This document shows positions 8,912 to 18,473 of a DNA stretch of 64,000 nt, in pieces (the first letter of the stretch is position 1; every line of letters starts with the position of its first letter). Where the stretch lies: positions 186,001 to 250,000 of the forward strand of contig SEBU01000001.1 in assembly GCA_004173475.1 (NCBI GenBank), written 5' to 3'. The translations under genes were made by a program, and so were the position numbers. The stretch comes from Gammaproteobacteria bacterium (GTDB taxonomy: Bacteria; Pseudomonadota; Gammaproteobacteria; Pseudomonadales; Cellvibrionaceae). Below the pieces are notes generated by a model. That model did not search any database, was not told where the DNA came from, and saw nothing but the letters and a program-made list of their open reading frames with translations.

Positions 8912-9594
8912 TGTGCTTTCTCCTCAGCAACCGCCAGTGGTGATTTCAATTCATCAGCTTTCATTTGCAAAATCATTGCGCGCTCTTGTTGTTGCGGGTC
9001 GGTAGTATCCAATGCTTTTTTGTATGCGGTTGCCGCAGCTTCTTTATCACCCTGAGCTTTCAAGAGATCACCAAGTACTTCTGCGTACTCGGAAGAAAAT
9101 GCTTTGCTCGGTTCTTCTGCGAGCTGCTCTTGCGCTTCTTTATAAGCACCTTTAGCAATGTAAACACGCGCCAGGCGCACATGTGCAAGTTGCGCAGTTG
9201 CCACATCAGGTTTTGAAGATAAGATCCATTGCAATTCAGTTACGGCTTTGTCGAGATTGCCTGAATCAACAGCATCTTTAGCAAGGTAAAAAGCTGCGCT
9301 TTGCGCATACAAACTTTTGCCATTTTTTTCTTTCAGTTCATTTGCGATAGTAGCCGCTGTATTTTTGTCGGCATCTGAAAGTTTTTTGTCAGGACCAACA
9401 TTTAATAATTTGATCAACGCGTCATATTGTGTCGAGGCGGATTCTTTTTTAGCATTAGTTCTGTCTTGCCAGGTTGTCCACGCGAAATAAGCTGCAACTA
9501 TCGCTATCACAGCAGCTAATATTAGCTTGCCATATTCTCTCCACCAGCGTTTCAGCACTTCTAATTGTTCTTCTTCTGTCAAATGTACGCTCAC
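8908..9594 (-). CDS. yfgM: YfgM family protein (ancillary SecYEG subunit)
   Basis: Inner-membrane protein with a short cytoplasmic N-terminus, one membrane helix (about residues 23-41, LILAAVIAIVAAYFAW) and a periplasmic TPR-like domain. In E. coli YfgM works with PpiD at the SecYEG exit, helping newly translocated proteins toward chaperones. 228 residues, usual length. The characteristic N-terminal EEEQLEVLKRWWREYGK is intact. It lies between hisS and bamB as in E. coli and its stop overlaps the bamB start. Confidence 0.92.
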   Translation of the reverse strand: MSVHLTEEEQLEVLKRWWREYGKLILAAVIAIVAAYFAWTTWQDRTNAKKESASTQYDALIKLLNVGPDKKLSDADKNTAATIANELKEKNGKSLYAQSAAFYLAKDAVDSGNLDKAVTELQWILSSKPDVATAQLAHVRLARVYIAKGAYKEAQEQLAEEPSKAFSSEYAEVLGDLLKAQGDKEAAATAYKKALDTTDPQQQERAMILQMKADELKSPLAVAEEKAQ

Positions 9595-9630
9595 AATGAA
9601 CTCCTAATGATTCATATTAAAATTAAAATT

Positions 9631-10902
9631 TTATACACACTTTTTAAAAAAATTTACAATTTCATCAAGTGAAATTACTTGTTGAGGCTGTTCATTGCGG
9701 AGAAACTTTACCGCGACGACTGCTTTCGCAACCTCGTCCTCACCTAAAATTAAGGCTAATTCTGCAGTGCTCTTATCAGCCCTTTTCAGCTGATTTTTGA
9801 AGTTCCCACCACCGCAATGCTGAATAATACGCAGTGTAGGTAGCTCGTTGCGTAGCTTTTCTGCTAATTGGAATGCATCTTTTTGAACGTCGCCAACGGC
9901 TACGATATAAACATCCGTGACTTTTTCCAAATCTTTTGGAATCGCTTCTACCGCTTGAAGTAAAAGTACCAGTCGCTCAAGACCGATTCCAAAACCTACT
10001 GCGGGCGTCGCTTTGCCACCTAACTGTTCAACCAAATTATCGTAACGACCACCTGCGCACACGGTGCTTTGTGATCCCAAATTATCGGTTACCCACTCAA
10101 ATGCGGTTTTGCCATAGTAATCCAGGCCACGCACCAGACGAGGGTTAACTTGATAACTAATTCCTCCTGCTTCGAGCAATTGTTTCAATTGCTCGAAATG
10201 TGAACGTGAAGCCTCATCCAGGTAATCCAACAGAACAGGTGCATTATCGAGCAACGCTTGAGTAGATGCTTCCTTACTATCTAAAATACGCAAAGGATTT
10301 GTGGATAAACGACGCTGGCTATCCGAGTCCAACTTCTCTTTGTGATTTTCCAAATAAGCAACTAATGCCTGTTTGTATTTTGCACGCGCCTCAGAGTCAC
10401 CCAGCGAATTAATCTGCAATGTGACAAATGGGGCTGCGCCAAGTTCACGTAAAATACGTGCACTTAGTAATAAAACCTCTGCATCTATATCCGGGCCATC
10501 CATGCCAAATGTTTCCACACCAATTTGATGAAATTGGCGGTAACGACCTTTTTGCGGACGCTCGTAGCGAAACATCGGGCCCATGTACCATAAACGCTGC
10601 GTTTGATTGTATAGCAAACCATGCTCTTCACAGGCACGAACACAACATGCAGTGCCCTCGGGACGCAAGGTGAGGCTATCCCCATTGCGATCATCGAAGG
10701 TATACATTTCTTTCTCAACGATATCGGTGACTTCACCTATAGAACGTTTAAAAAGATCAGTTGATTCTAAAATGGGAAAACGAATTTCCTGATAACCATA
10801 ACGTCGCAAAATATTCGCAACTGCAGCTTCAACATATTGCCATGCTGAAGAATCAGCGGGCAGTAAATCATTCATTCCACGTATAGCTTGAATCTTTTTC
10901 AA
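9631..10902 (-). CDS. hisS: Histidyl-tRNA synthetase
   Basis: Class II synthetase charging tRNA-His. Motif 2 ([15 protein letters not shown]), the histidine-specific LVRGLDYY and motif 3 (GFGIGLERL) are all present, followed by the anticodon-binding domain. The start is placed at the TTG at 10902, giving [14 protein letters not shown] after the initiator, the normal family N-terminus and 423 residues; GAGAAA lies upstream. An earlier in-frame TTG at 10947 adds 15 residues unlike the family, and the first ATG (GMNDLLP) would cut conserved sequence. Confidence 0.96.
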   Translation of the reverse strand: MKKIQAIRGMNDLLPADSSAWQYVEAAVANILRRYGYQEIRFPILESTDLFKRSIGEVTDIVEKEMYTFDDRNGDSLTLRPEGTACCVRACEEHGLLYNQTQRLWYMGPMFRYERPQKGRYRQFHQIGVETFGMDGPDIDAEVLLLSARILRELGAAPFVTLQINSLGDSEARAKYKQALVAYLENHKEKLDSDSQRRLSTNPLRILDSKEASTQALLDNAPVLLDYLDEASRSHFEQLKQLLEAGGISYQVNPRLVRGLDYYGKTAFEWVTDNLGSQSTVCAGGRYDNLVEQLGGKATPAVGFGIGLERLVLLLQAVEAIPKDLEKVTDVYIVAVGDVQKDAFQLAEKLRNELPTLRIIQHCGGGNFKNQLKRADKSTAELALILGEDEVAKAVVAVKFLRNEQPQQVISLDEIVNFFKKCV

Positions 10903-10964
10903 AATATTTTCTCTACAATCGATGAATAAGAATTCATCGAGCGCCAAATTTTACATCTACCCGT

Positions 10965-12089
10965 TTACGCACGAGCAATAATATTTTTTTCGTCTTCTGC
11001 TATTTGTTTAGCTTTTTCTGCAGCCTTGGTACGAATGAGCCGTTCCAAATTGTCCACCAAATTCTCGTTTGAAAGCTTATGGTTTGGCTCGCCGTCAATA
11101 TAAACCAAATTGTTAGGTGTTCCGCCTGTTAAACCCAAGTCAGCCTCTTTCGCTTCGCCGGGACCGTTAACAATGCATCCGATCACGGCAACGTCAATGG
11201 GAGTTGTGATGTCTTCAACTCTCGCTTCCAACTCGTTCATGGTTTTGACTACATCAAAGTTCTGACGTGAACAACTTGGACAGGCAATAAAGTTCACACC
11301 TTTGCTGCGCAACTTTAAGCTACGCAGTAAATCCCAACCAACTTTAATTTCTTCAACAGGATCTGCAGCAAGAGAAATCCGAATTGTGTCACCGATACCG
11401 TCAAGAAGAAGTGCACCCAAACCTACCGCAGATTTCACAGTACCTGCGCGCAACACACCTGCTTCGGTAATACCGAGATGTAAAGGCTGCTCTATCTGTG
11501 TCGCTAGCTTTCTGTAAGCAGCGATCGCCATAAAAACGTCAGATGCTTTTACACTAACTTTAAAGTTTTGGAAATTTAACCGATCTAAAATTTCAACATG
11601 ACGGAGCGCAGATTCAACCAATGCATCAGGTGTAGGTTCACCATATTTTTTTTGCAAATCTTTTTCCAATGACCCGGCATTTACACCGATGCGTATAGGT
11701 ATATTTAAATCGCTCGCTTTACTTACTACAGCTTTAATACGGTCTTCGCGACCAATATTACCGGGATTAATGCGCAAACAATCTACGCCCAGCTCTGCAA
11801 CCCGTAGTGCAATTTTATAATCAAAGTGAATGTCAGCGACTAAGGGAATATTTACTTGCTTACGAATAGCACCAAAAGCTTCCGCCGCCTCCATTGACGG
11901 AACAGACACACGAACAATGTCCGCACCGGCCAATTGAATGCGACGAATTTGCTCCACAGTTGCTGCAACATCTGTAGTTTCTGTATTGGTCATACTCTGA
12001 ACAGAAATCGGAGCGTCGCCACCAACCGGAACATTTCCCACCATAATTTGGCGCGACTTACGGCGTTTAATCGGTGATTCACAATGCAT
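10965..12089 (-). CDS. ispG: 4-hydroxy-3-methylbut-2-enyl diphosphate synthase IspG
   Basis: Fe-S enzyme of the MEP pathway that converts methylerythritol cyclodiphosphate to HMBPP, the precursor of isoprenoids. 374 residues. N-terminal TIM barrel ([18 protein letters not shown]) and the C-terminal cluster-binding domain with cysteines in CPSC and [10 protein letters not shown], the ligands for the 4Fe-4S cluster. It sits between rodZ and hisS, the usual gammaproteobacterial order, and depends on clusters made by the suf operon nearby. Confidence 0.97.
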   Translation of the reverse strand: MHCESPIKRRKSRQIMVGNVPVGGDAPISVQSMTNTETTDVAATVEQIRRIQLAGADIVRVSVPSMEAAEAFGAIRKQVNIPLVADIHFDYKIALRVAELGVDCLRINPGNIGREDRIKAVVSKASDLNIPIRIGVNAGSLEKDLQKKYGEPTPDALVESALRHVEILDRLNFQNFKVSVKASDVFMAIAAYRKLATQIEQPLHLGITEAGVLRAGTVKSAVGLGALLLDGIGDTIRISLAADPVEEIKVGWDLLRSLKLRSKGVNFIACPSCSRQNFDVVKTMNELEARVEDITTPIDVAVIGCIVNGPGEAKEADLGLTGGTPNNLVYIDGEPNHKLSNENLVDNLERLIRTKAAEKAKQIAEDEKNIIARA

Positions 12090-12115
12090 AGATTTACCTT
12101 AACAACTGGCGATAT

Positions 12116-13042
12116 TTAATTGCCGACCTTGAGTATTAATACATTGGTGCCGATCAATGGAACGACATCAACTTTTTTCCCATTTAATTCGATATCAACA
12201 GCGGGCGCATTCCCTAATTTCACATTGAAAGGCGCTCGCCCTAATAATTTAATTTTTCCACCCGCCGGCTCGAGTTCTGTTGCAAGCACATCACCGCGAG
12301 AATCACTCACCTCCAGCCAACATTCAGCGCGAAATGAAAATGTGATTTCATCTAAAGTGCTTTTTTTTACGCTGGCATTTGTTCCTGATTGTGGCTCAGT
12401 AGAGAAAGTGTTTACTTCACCCGATACCGCGGTCGAAGCGTCAGCTGACTTCGCCTCACTTGATTTACTTGCACTTGCATTTGTACCAGTCGGGACAACA
12501 TTTGTAGGGGCCACTATCATTGAATCGGAAGAAAAAGCTCCTCCCGTTACCGATGAAGCCACCGATCCATTCACTTGCACCGACTGAGCTGACGTAATAG
12601 TTGCAGCAGGCAATGGGTAATCTGACTCAGTGCGATTGTCAAAAAACCATACGGATATCAACCACAGCCCCACTAAAAATGCCGCTATAACAATTAAAAA
12701 ATGCCAGGTGCCTCGCTGACCAACCTCTACCGTCGGCGCGGACACATGTTGCGTTGTAACTAATGGCTTTAAATCTTCCATTAACTTGTCATAGGCAGCC
12801 AAAGCTACAACAACGTCTGCTTTTACCAAATTTGCATACGCACGAATATAACCGCGAGCAAAAGTATCAGAGCTTAATCGGTTGTAGTCATCCGCTTCCA
12901 AAGATTTCACTTTGGCAACCGTCATGTAAAGCTCTTTTGCAACTTGCTCTTGCGTTAAACCGGCCTGCAATCTTGCTTGCTGAAGTATATGTCCCGGTGA
13001 TTTATTCGATTGCGATTCATCCGAGTGAAGGTTCTCAATCAT
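12116..13042 (-). CDS. rodZ: Cell shape protein RodZ
   Basis: Membrane protein linking MreB filaments to the elongation machinery. 308 residues from the ATG at 13042 (MIENLHSDESQ), preceded by GAGG; a TTG at 13054 overlaps the pilW stop and is less likely. N-terminal helix-turn-helix of the HTH_25 type (GHILQQARLQAGLTQEQVA), one membrane helix around residues 112-133, a Ser/Thr/Ala-rich periplasmic linker and a C-terminal beta domain of the DUF4115 type (FSFRAECWLEVSDSRG). Located between pilW and ispG as expected. Confidence 0.93.
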   Translation of the reverse strand: MIENLHSDESQSNKSPGHILQQARLQAGLTQEQVAKELYMTVAKVKSLEADDYNRLSSDTFARGYIRAYANLVKADVVVALAAYDKLMEDLKPLVTTQHVSAPTVEVGQRGTWHFLIVIAAFLVGLWLISVWFFDNRTESDYPLPAATITSAQSVQVNGSVASSVTGGAFSSDSMIVAPTNVVPTGTNASASKSSEAKSADASTAVSGEVNTFSTEPQSGTNASVKKSTLDEITFSFRAECWLEVSDSRGDVLATELEPAGGKIKLLGRAPFNVKLGNAPAVDIELNGKKVDVVPLIGTNVLILKVGN

Positions 13043-13050
13043 AAGGAACC

Positions 13051-13839
13051 TCAATTACCGTTCTTTTGTTGATATTCCAGAAGTTCTTTGGAATATGGAA
13101 AGTTATTTTTCAACTTTATCGCGAGGACCGCTTCCTTATCCCTATTACCAAAAACCTTTTCCAACCGTATCCCCAGCATTAAGCTACGTGATGAGCCGCC
13201 TGCGAGAGCTTCGTAAACATCCAAATTTCGTTTTGCGTCCGCATATTCCTGGTTTTGAAAATTAATATCGGCCAACTCAATATATGCTTCTGCATTTTTT
13301 CTATCGAGAATGCAAGCATGTTCAAATGCTGCTTTTGCACGAACGTCATTTCCAATTTTTAGCGCCGCACGTCCCACGTTAGTCAACGCCTGAGAACGGC
13401 TCAGGTTTGCTAAATCTGCCGCCGCCAATTCAAATTGCGTAAAGGCTTCCTGATACCGTTTTTGATTGTAAAGAAACACACCGTAGTTGTTATGCGCTAT
13501 GGTCAAATTTTTATCGCGTTTCAACGCCAATTTAAAATTTTCTTCCGCTAAGGCTTGTTCACCCTCCAACTGATATAACATCGCCATGGCATTTGTAGCG
13601 GGTGCCGAATCTCCGTCAATTTCAAACGCTTTAGTCAAATGGTGACGAGCTGATTCGCGATTACCTTTTTCCACATAACCCAATGCCATTTGCACGTGCA
13701 ATTCAATTGCTTTTGCTTTATCGGGTCCCTTCTTTTCTTTACCCGAAATTTGTTCAGATACGCAACCAAACATCAATACACTTACTACCACGCAGACCAA
13801 TACACTTTCGAAACTTAACAGCAATTTATTATTCTTCAT
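13051..13839 (-). CDS. pilW: Type IV pilus biogenesis lipoprotein PilW/PilF
   Basis: TPR outer-membrane pilotin that helps the secretin PilQ reach and multimerise in the outer membrane. 262 residues; signal peptide with lipobox LMFGC, then about five to six TPR units (for example NREKARHHLTKAFEID-like and AHNNYGVFLYNQKRYQEAF). The name follows from the conserved position between rlmN and rodZ; the pilus genes themselves are elsewhere. The ATG is preceded by GGAG. Confidence 0.9.
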   Translation of the reverse strand: MKNNKLLLSFESVLVCVVVSVLMFGCVSEQISGKEKKGPDKAKAIELHVQMALGYVEKGNRESARHHLTKAFEIDGDSAPATNAMAMLYQLEGEQALAEENFKLALKRDKNLTIAHNNYGVFLYNQKRYQEAFTQFELAAADLANLSRSQALTNVGRAALKIGNDVRAKAAFEHACILDRKNAEAYIELADINFQNQEYADAKRNLDVYEALAGGSSRSLMLGIRLEKVFGNRDKEAVLAIKLKNNFPYSKELLEYQQKNGN

Positions 13840-13884
13840 TCTGTTACTCCAGGGTATTAAGTTTGCAGGCCCAAAAAATACCTG

Positions 13885-15084
13885 TCAGCCAATAATTTTT
13901 ATAGGTTGCGTTTCTTCAAAACGCGCACGATGGCGTTCGCTGCGTTTGGTAATATCATTTACGGTTCCTGCAAGCTGACCACAAGCCGCATCTATGTCAT
14001 CGCCGCGAGTGGTGCGTACAGTTGCAATGTAACCTGCCTCAATTAAAATATCTTGAAATTTGCGCAAGGCATTATTACTAACCCGTTTGTAATTCGACAA
14101 ATTAAACGGATTAAATGGGATCAAATTAATTTTTACTGGGACATCACGCAATAATTCTGCAAGCTCGTGTGCATGATGAGGACGATCATTCACTTGATCA
14201 ATCAATGTGTATTCAATTGTGATTTTTCTGTGATTATCGGGCATATCCGCAATGTAGCGCTGTGCGGAGTCCAACAACATAGCAATCGGATACTTACGAT
14301 TTATTGGGACCAACTCATTGCGCAACTCGTCATTCGGTGCATGAAGTGATATAGCAAGGCATGCATCGGTATATTGGCTCAGACGATCTAATTGCGGCAC
14401 AACACCAGATGTACTCAATGTTACACGACGCTTCGAAATACCGTAGGCATTATCGTGCATCATCAGATTCATTGAATCGACAACGTTATCGAAATTAAGT
14501 AAAGGTTCGCCCATTCCCATCATGACAACATTGGTCACTGCACGGGGGCCATTTACGGCGAGCTGACCAAATGATTTTGCGGCAATCCAGACCTGCCCAA
14601 TAATTTCTGCCGCCGTTAAATCGCGATTAAAACCCTGCTTGCCCGTTGCACAAAAGCTACAATCAAGCGAACAACCAACCTGGGAAGAAACGCATAAAGT
14701 GCCGCGATCGCCTTCAGGAATGTAAACAGTTTCGACAACGTTTCCGCCCGATACGCGAATCAAAAATTTGCGCGTACCGTCTGCCGAATCTAACTGCTTA
14801 ATAACTTCTGGTGCACGAATTTCTGCACACAAATTTAATTTAGCGCGCAAACTTTTGCTGACATTGGTCATGTCTTCAAAATTGTCAGCGCCTAATTGAT
14901 GAATCCATTTCAACACTTGCACAGCGCGAAATTTAGGTTCGCCAAGCGTTTCAAAAAAAGCGATTAGCTTGGCTTCGGACATTCCCAATAGATTAACCTT
15001 GGTCGAGCTATTTGCTACGCTCGCGTCTACCGCCGCCGATGTTTCCGACGCAGTTTCCGCGATTGGATTGATATGCTCGACCAT
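13885..15084 (-). CDS. rlmN: Dual-specificity 23S rRNA/tRNA methyltransferase RlmN
   Basis: Radical SAM enzyme that methylates C2 of A2503 in 23S rRNA and A37 in some tRNAs. 399 residues. The radical SAM cysteines are in CSLDCSFC, the SAM-binding GMGEP is present, and the C-terminal CGQLAG holds the methyl-carrying cysteine region. The N-terminus is about 20-30 residues longer than E. coli RlmN and Ala/Ser-rich; the family core begins at [12 protein letters not shown], so a later start cannot be excluded. It needs a 4Fe-4S cluster. Located 32 bases behind ndk. Confidence 0.96.
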   Translation of the reverse strand: MVEHINPIAETASETSAAVDASVANSSTKVNLLGMSEAKLIAFFETLGEPKFRAVQVLKWIHQLGADNFEDMTNVSKSLRAKLNLCAEIRAPEVIKQLDSADGTRKFLIRVSGGNVVETVYIPEGDRGTLCVSSQVGCSLDCSFCATGKQGFNRDLTAAEIIGQVWIAAKSFGQLAVNGPRAVTNVVMMGMGEPLLNFDNVVDSMNLMMHDNAYGISKRRVTLSTSGVVPQLDRLSQYTDACLAISLHAPNDELRNELVPINRKYPIAMLLDSAQRYIADMPDNHRKITIEYTLIDQVNDRPHHAHELAELLRDVPVKINLIPFNPFNLSNYKRVSNNALRKFQDILIEAGYIATVRTTRGDDIDAACGQLAGTVNDITKRSERHRARFEETQPIKIIG

Positions 15085-15116
15085 GGGAATTACCTAAAAA
15101 ATAAATAACAAATAAA

Positions 15117-15542
15117 TTAACGAACAATGACATCGCTGGAAGCGAAGAAATAAGCAATTTCCCGTGCTGCGGACGCAGGTGAGTCCGAGCCATGCACAGC
15201 ATTCTTATCCACTGCTTCCGCAAAGTCGGCCCGAATAGTACCTGGCGCTGCATTAGCGGGATTAGTGGCACCCATAAGCTCACGGTTCAATAAAATAGCG
15301 TTCTCACCCGATAAAACCTGAACTACGACCGGACCGGAAATCATAAATTCAACCAAGCCTTCAAAAAATGGACGGCCTTTGTGTTCAGCGTAAAAACCTT
15401 CCGCCTGGGTGCGGCTCAGTTGCAACATGCGTTGCGCAGCTATGGTAAGGCCGGCTTTCTCAAACCGCGCAAGGATTTGACCGATGTAATTTTTGCTCAC
15501 TGCATCGGGTTTAATGATCGATAGGGTTTGTTCAACAGCCAT
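15117..15542 (-). CDS. ndk: Nucleoside diphosphate kinase
   Basis: Balances NTP and dNTP pools by phosphate transfer through a phosphohistidine. 141 residues from the ATG at 15542 ([15 protein letters not shown]), the normal family start, with GGAG upstream; the longer open frame is not needed. H117 in NAVHGSDS is the catalytic histidine, and the NLMGATNPA-like segment ([11 protein letters not shown]) is present. First gene of the ndk-rlmN-pilW-rodZ-ispG-hisS block; a terminator hairpin separates it from sufE. Confidence 0.97.
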   Translation of the reverse strand: MAVEQTLSIIKPDAVSKNYIGQILARFEKAGLTIAAQRMLQLSRTQAEGFYAEHKGRPFFEGLVEFMISGPVVVQVLSGENAILLNRELMGATNPANAAPGTIRADFAEAVDKNAVHGSDSPASAAREIAYFFASSDVIVR

Positions 15543-15601
15543 GAAAATCTCCAAAATCATCTTAAAAGGGTCTGGGCGGATATCGCGCAGCACCCTATAA
15601 A

Positions 15602-15628
15602 CACAAAACCCGCGATTATACGCGGGTT
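15602..15628 (-). terminator. Terminator of the suf operon
   Basis: AACCCGCG (15607-15614) pairs with CGCGGGTT (15621-15628) around a six-base loop. On the minus strand, downstream of sufE, the stem is followed by TTGTGTTT, a moderate T tail. The loop reads TATAAT on that strand. T6 on the plus strand is seven bases away from the stem. Confidence 0.6.
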
Positions 15629-15672
15629 GGCCTGTTTTTTATATGCATCAAAAGTCAAAAAATGGCAGAAAA

Positions 15673-16092
15673 TTAGAGACTTGCAGCAGTATCTTGAATT
15701 CGTTTCACCATAGCTTTGAGACCGTTTCCACGGGTTGAGCTGAGGTGCTGCATAAGATCAAGGCTGGCAAAATAAGCTTCCACATCAAAAGTCAAAATTT
15801 GCTGAGCGGTTTTGCCGTTATAGGCAGCTAAAACCACACCTAATAGACCTTTTACGATGAAGGCATCGCTATCAGCCTGAAAAAACAAGTGGTTATCGCG
15901 CTCCTCATGCACTAGCCAAACCTTGCTCTGACAGCCTCGCACCAAATGATCCTCAGTGCGAAGGCTTTCGGGCATGGGCGGTAATTCCTTACCGAGATCG
16001 ATAATATATTTATACCTATCTTCCCAAGAATCGAAGAAGCCGAGGGTTTCCACTATATCTTCGGCGCTTACATCTATACCAAATTGGGTCAT
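15673..16092 (-). CDS. sufE: Cysteine desulfuration protein SufE
   Basis: Sulfur acceptor that takes persulfide from SufS and passes it to the SufBCD scaffold. 139 residues; C54 in VRGCQSKVW is the acceptor cysteine, and the C-terminal LSSTRGNGLKAM segment is typical. Last gene of the iscR-suf operon, 81 bases after sufT, followed by a terminator. Confidence 0.95.
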   Translation of the reverse strand: MTQFGIDVSAEDIVETLGFFDSWEDRYKYIIDLGKELPPMPESLRTEDHLVRGCQSKVWLVHEERDNHLFFQADSDAFIVKGLLGVVLAAYNGKTAQQILTFDVEAYFASLDLMQHLSSTRGNGLKAMVKRIQDTAASL

Positions 16093-16173
16093 TGCGTGCG
16101 GAATCCGATAACTTAATCAAAGCGCGCATTGTGCGCGCAAAATTACAGAGAACTAACAATTTCACGAAGAATT

Positions 16174-16710
16174 CTAAAAGAACATACCCGTTTCCAATTG
16201 CGCCTCTTCACTCATCATATGGCGCGCCCATGGAGGATCGAACACCAGCTCAACTTTTACCGATTTAACATTAGGTACTTTGCGAACGCGATATTCGACA
16301 TCACCCACTAATACCGGCCCCATACCGCAGGCAGGCGCGGTCAACGTCATTTTGATAGCAACATGCTTTGCTGCTTGATCAACTTTTACACTGTAGATTA
16401 GTCCCAGGTTAACCAGATCGACTGGAATCTCCGGGTCATACACGGTGCCCAGTGCTTGCCAGACTTGCGCCTCGACAATTTTATCGTCAGCAGGCTTCGG
16501 GAAACTAACCGTCTCCGCTTCCAAACCCAACTTATCAGCATCGGTACCATCCACACGAACCATTTGTCCGTGATAGGTCACTGTGTAATTGCCGCCTAAA
16601 GCCTGGGTGATGGTAACGAAGGTATCTTGCGGAATGGTGAGCGGTGTGCCGTCAGGAACCCGACGTGCCGGACAATCGGCAAGCGCTACCACCATGCGTC
16701 TTTCAGACAT
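16174..16710 (-). CDS. sufT: Fe-S assembly factor SufT (DUF59/MIP18 domain)
   Basis: 178-residue protein of the SufT type, an auxiliary factor in Fe-S protein maturation. The C-terminal half is a DUF59/MIP18 domain with DPEIPVDLVNLGLIY and LTAPACGMG, the latter holding the conserved cysteine; the N-terminal half (about 80 residues) is the family-specific extension. It lies between sufA and sufE, which supports a role in cluster delivery, but the exact step is not known from sequence. Confidence 0.9.
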   Translation of the reverse strand: MSERRMVVALADCPARRVPDGTPLTIPQDTFVTITQALGGNYTVTYHGQMVRVDGTDADKLGLEAETVSFPKPADDKIVEAQVWQALGTVYDPEIPVDLVNLGLIYSVKVDQAAKHVAIKMTLTAPACGMGPVLVGDVEYRVRKVPNVKSVKVELVFDPPWARHMMSEEAQLETGMFF

Positions 16711-16777
16711 AATGACTCTCAGATAATCAACTTTTCTCGGGGTTACGAATTATTACGCCGAAAAAAGTTGTTTTAAA

Positions 16778-17140
16778 TTAACTAGCAACGCTAAAACTTT
16801 CACCACATCCGCAATAATCTTTTACGCGCGGATTATTAAATTTCAGTTGGCGATTTACACCTTCAGTGACGTAATCAATTTCAGTTCCGCTGACAACGGG
16901 AAGCGCTGCGGGATCTATTAATAACTCTACCCCATCGCCTAAAGCTAAATGCAAATCTTCAGCCTTGCCTTCAGGAACCAAATCTACGACGTACATCCAA
17001 CCTGTGCATCCGCTTTGTTTAACACTCAAACGCACCGCTTTGGCTTCAGTATTATTACTAAGCTGACGCTTAAAGTGTGCAGCTGCAGATGCAGTTACTA
17101 AAACCGATTCTTGTTGCGGATTAAATGTTTCGACGCCCAT
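16778..17140 (-). CDS. sufA: A-type Fe-S carrier SufA/IscA family
   Basis: HesB/IscA-fold protein that transfers Fe-S clusters from the scaffold to apoproteins. 120 residues with the three conserved cysteines: QSGCTGW and the C-terminal CGCGESF. Its place between sufS and sufT makes SufA the natural name, though the family is hard to divide by sequence. GAGAG lies before the ATG. Confidence 0.93.
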   Translation of the reverse strand: MGVETFNPQQESVLVTASAAAHFKRQLSNNTEAKAVRLSVKQSGCTGWMYVVDLVPEGKAEDLHLALGDGVELLIDPAALPVVSGTEIDYVTEGVNRQLKFNNPRVKDYCGCGESFSVAS

Positions 17141-17186
17141 GACGTACCTCTCAATTCGCTAACATTCGTCAGCTATTTAAATCTGA

Positions 17187-18473
17187 TTACAACAAAAATA
17201 GTTTTGCTTTCTCGATCGCTGCGAATAAACGATCCACTTCTTCAAAAGTATTGTAAAAACTAAAGCTCGCGCGAACCGTTCCGGGAATTCCAAACTGCTC
17301 CATAATCGGCTGCGCACAATGATTGCCGGTGCGTACTGCAACGCCCTGCTTGTCTAATAAGACACCAACATCAGCGGGATGTGCGCCCTGCAGCATAAAA
17401 CTCATAACACTGGTCTTATGCGTAGACGTTCCAATAAGTTTTACGCCCTCGGTTTCAAGCGCGTTTTTTTCAGCATACTCCAGCAAAGCTTTTTCATGTG
17501 CTGCCGCTGCTGCGCGGTCAAGGTTATTCAAATAATCTATCGCTGCGCCAAAACCAATTACGCCTGCAATATCCGGTGTTCCTGCTTCAAACTTGTAAGG
17601 TAACTGATTAAAAGTTGTACCTGCAAAACTGACGGTTTCAATCATTTCCCCGCCACCTTGATAAGGAGGCATGGATTCTAAAATATCTCGCTTGCCGTAA
17701 AGCACACCCAAACCCGTTGGACCAAATAATTTATGCGAAGAAAACACATAAAAATCGCAATCCAGCTGCTGAACATCAACTGCCCAATGGCTGACCGCCT
17801 GAGCGCCATCAATTAAAACTTTGGCTCCGATTGCGTGCGACGCCGCGATAATTTCTGCCACCGGATTAATCGTGCCCATTGCATTGGAAACGTGACCAAC
17901 AGCAACCATTTTTACATTTGCATCTAAGATGGAGGCGAATGCGTCCATATCAATAGTGCCTGTTAAATCCACCGGAATAGCTTCAACACGAGCGCCCGTA
18001 GCCTGAGCAATTAACTGCCAGGGAACAATATTGGAATGGTGTTCCATCGCCGAAACCAAAATACGGTCGCCCGCTTTTAAATTTGCTCGCCCCCAACTTG
18101 CAGCAACCAAATTTATACTTTCGGTTGTTCCGCGCGTCCAGATAATTTGTTTTGCTTCGGGAGCATTTATAAATGCTGCAACTTTCGTACGTGCAGCTTC
18201 AAATTTTACAGTCGCACGATCTGCCAGCGCATGAGCACCGCGATGCACATTGCTATTATCCGTTCGATAATATTCACTGATTGCATCTATAACAGCGTTC
18301 GGTTTTTGCGTCGTGGCAGCGTTGTCCAAATAGACCAAGGGCTGCCCATTTACTTCTTGATGAAGAATGGGGAAATCGGCACGAATTCGTTCTACGTCGA
18401 AGGGTTCAACATTGGATTGTTGAACATCAACGTCTGGTTTATTTGAAGATTGTTTAAATGACGATAAAGTCAT
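17187..18473 (-). CDS. sufS: Cysteine desulfurase SufS
   Basis: PLP enzyme of the group II NifS/CsdA type; takes sulfur from cysteine and gives it to SufE. 428 residues. K248 in SSHKLFGPTG is the PLP lysine and C386 in RTGNHCAQP the persulfide cysteine; the group II features (RIRADFPIL start, short catalytic loop) separate it from the IscS-type enzyme encoded upstream in the same operon. The ATG shares one base with the sufD stop (TAATG), so the two are coupled. About 20 N-terminal residues precede the usual family start. Confidence 0.96.
   Translation of the reverse strand: MTLSSFKQSSNKPDVDVQQSNVEPFDVERIRADFPILHQEVNGQPLVYLDNAATTQKPNAVIDAISEYYRTDNSNVHRGAHALADRATVKFEAARTKVAAFINAPEAKQIIWTRGTTESINLVAASWGRANLKAGDRILVSAMEHHSNIVPWQLIAQATGARVEAIPVDLTGTIDMDAFASILDANVKMVAVGHVSNAMGTINPVAEIIAASHAIGAKVLIDGAQAVSHWAVDVQQLDCDFYVFSSHKLFGPTGLGVLYGKRDILESMPPYQGGGEMIETVSFAGTTFNQLPYKFEAGTPDIAGVIGFGAAIDYLNNLDRAAAAAHEKALLEYAEKNALETEGVKLIGTSTHKTSVMSFMLQGAHPADVGVLLDKQGVAVRTGNHCAQPIMEQFGIPGTVRASFSFYNTFEEVDRLFAAIEKAKLFLL

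Noticed and set aside
12120-12587. 155-codon frame antisense to rodZ
   Set aside because: Follows from the Ser/Thr/Ala codon bias of the RodZ linker; no ribosome site.
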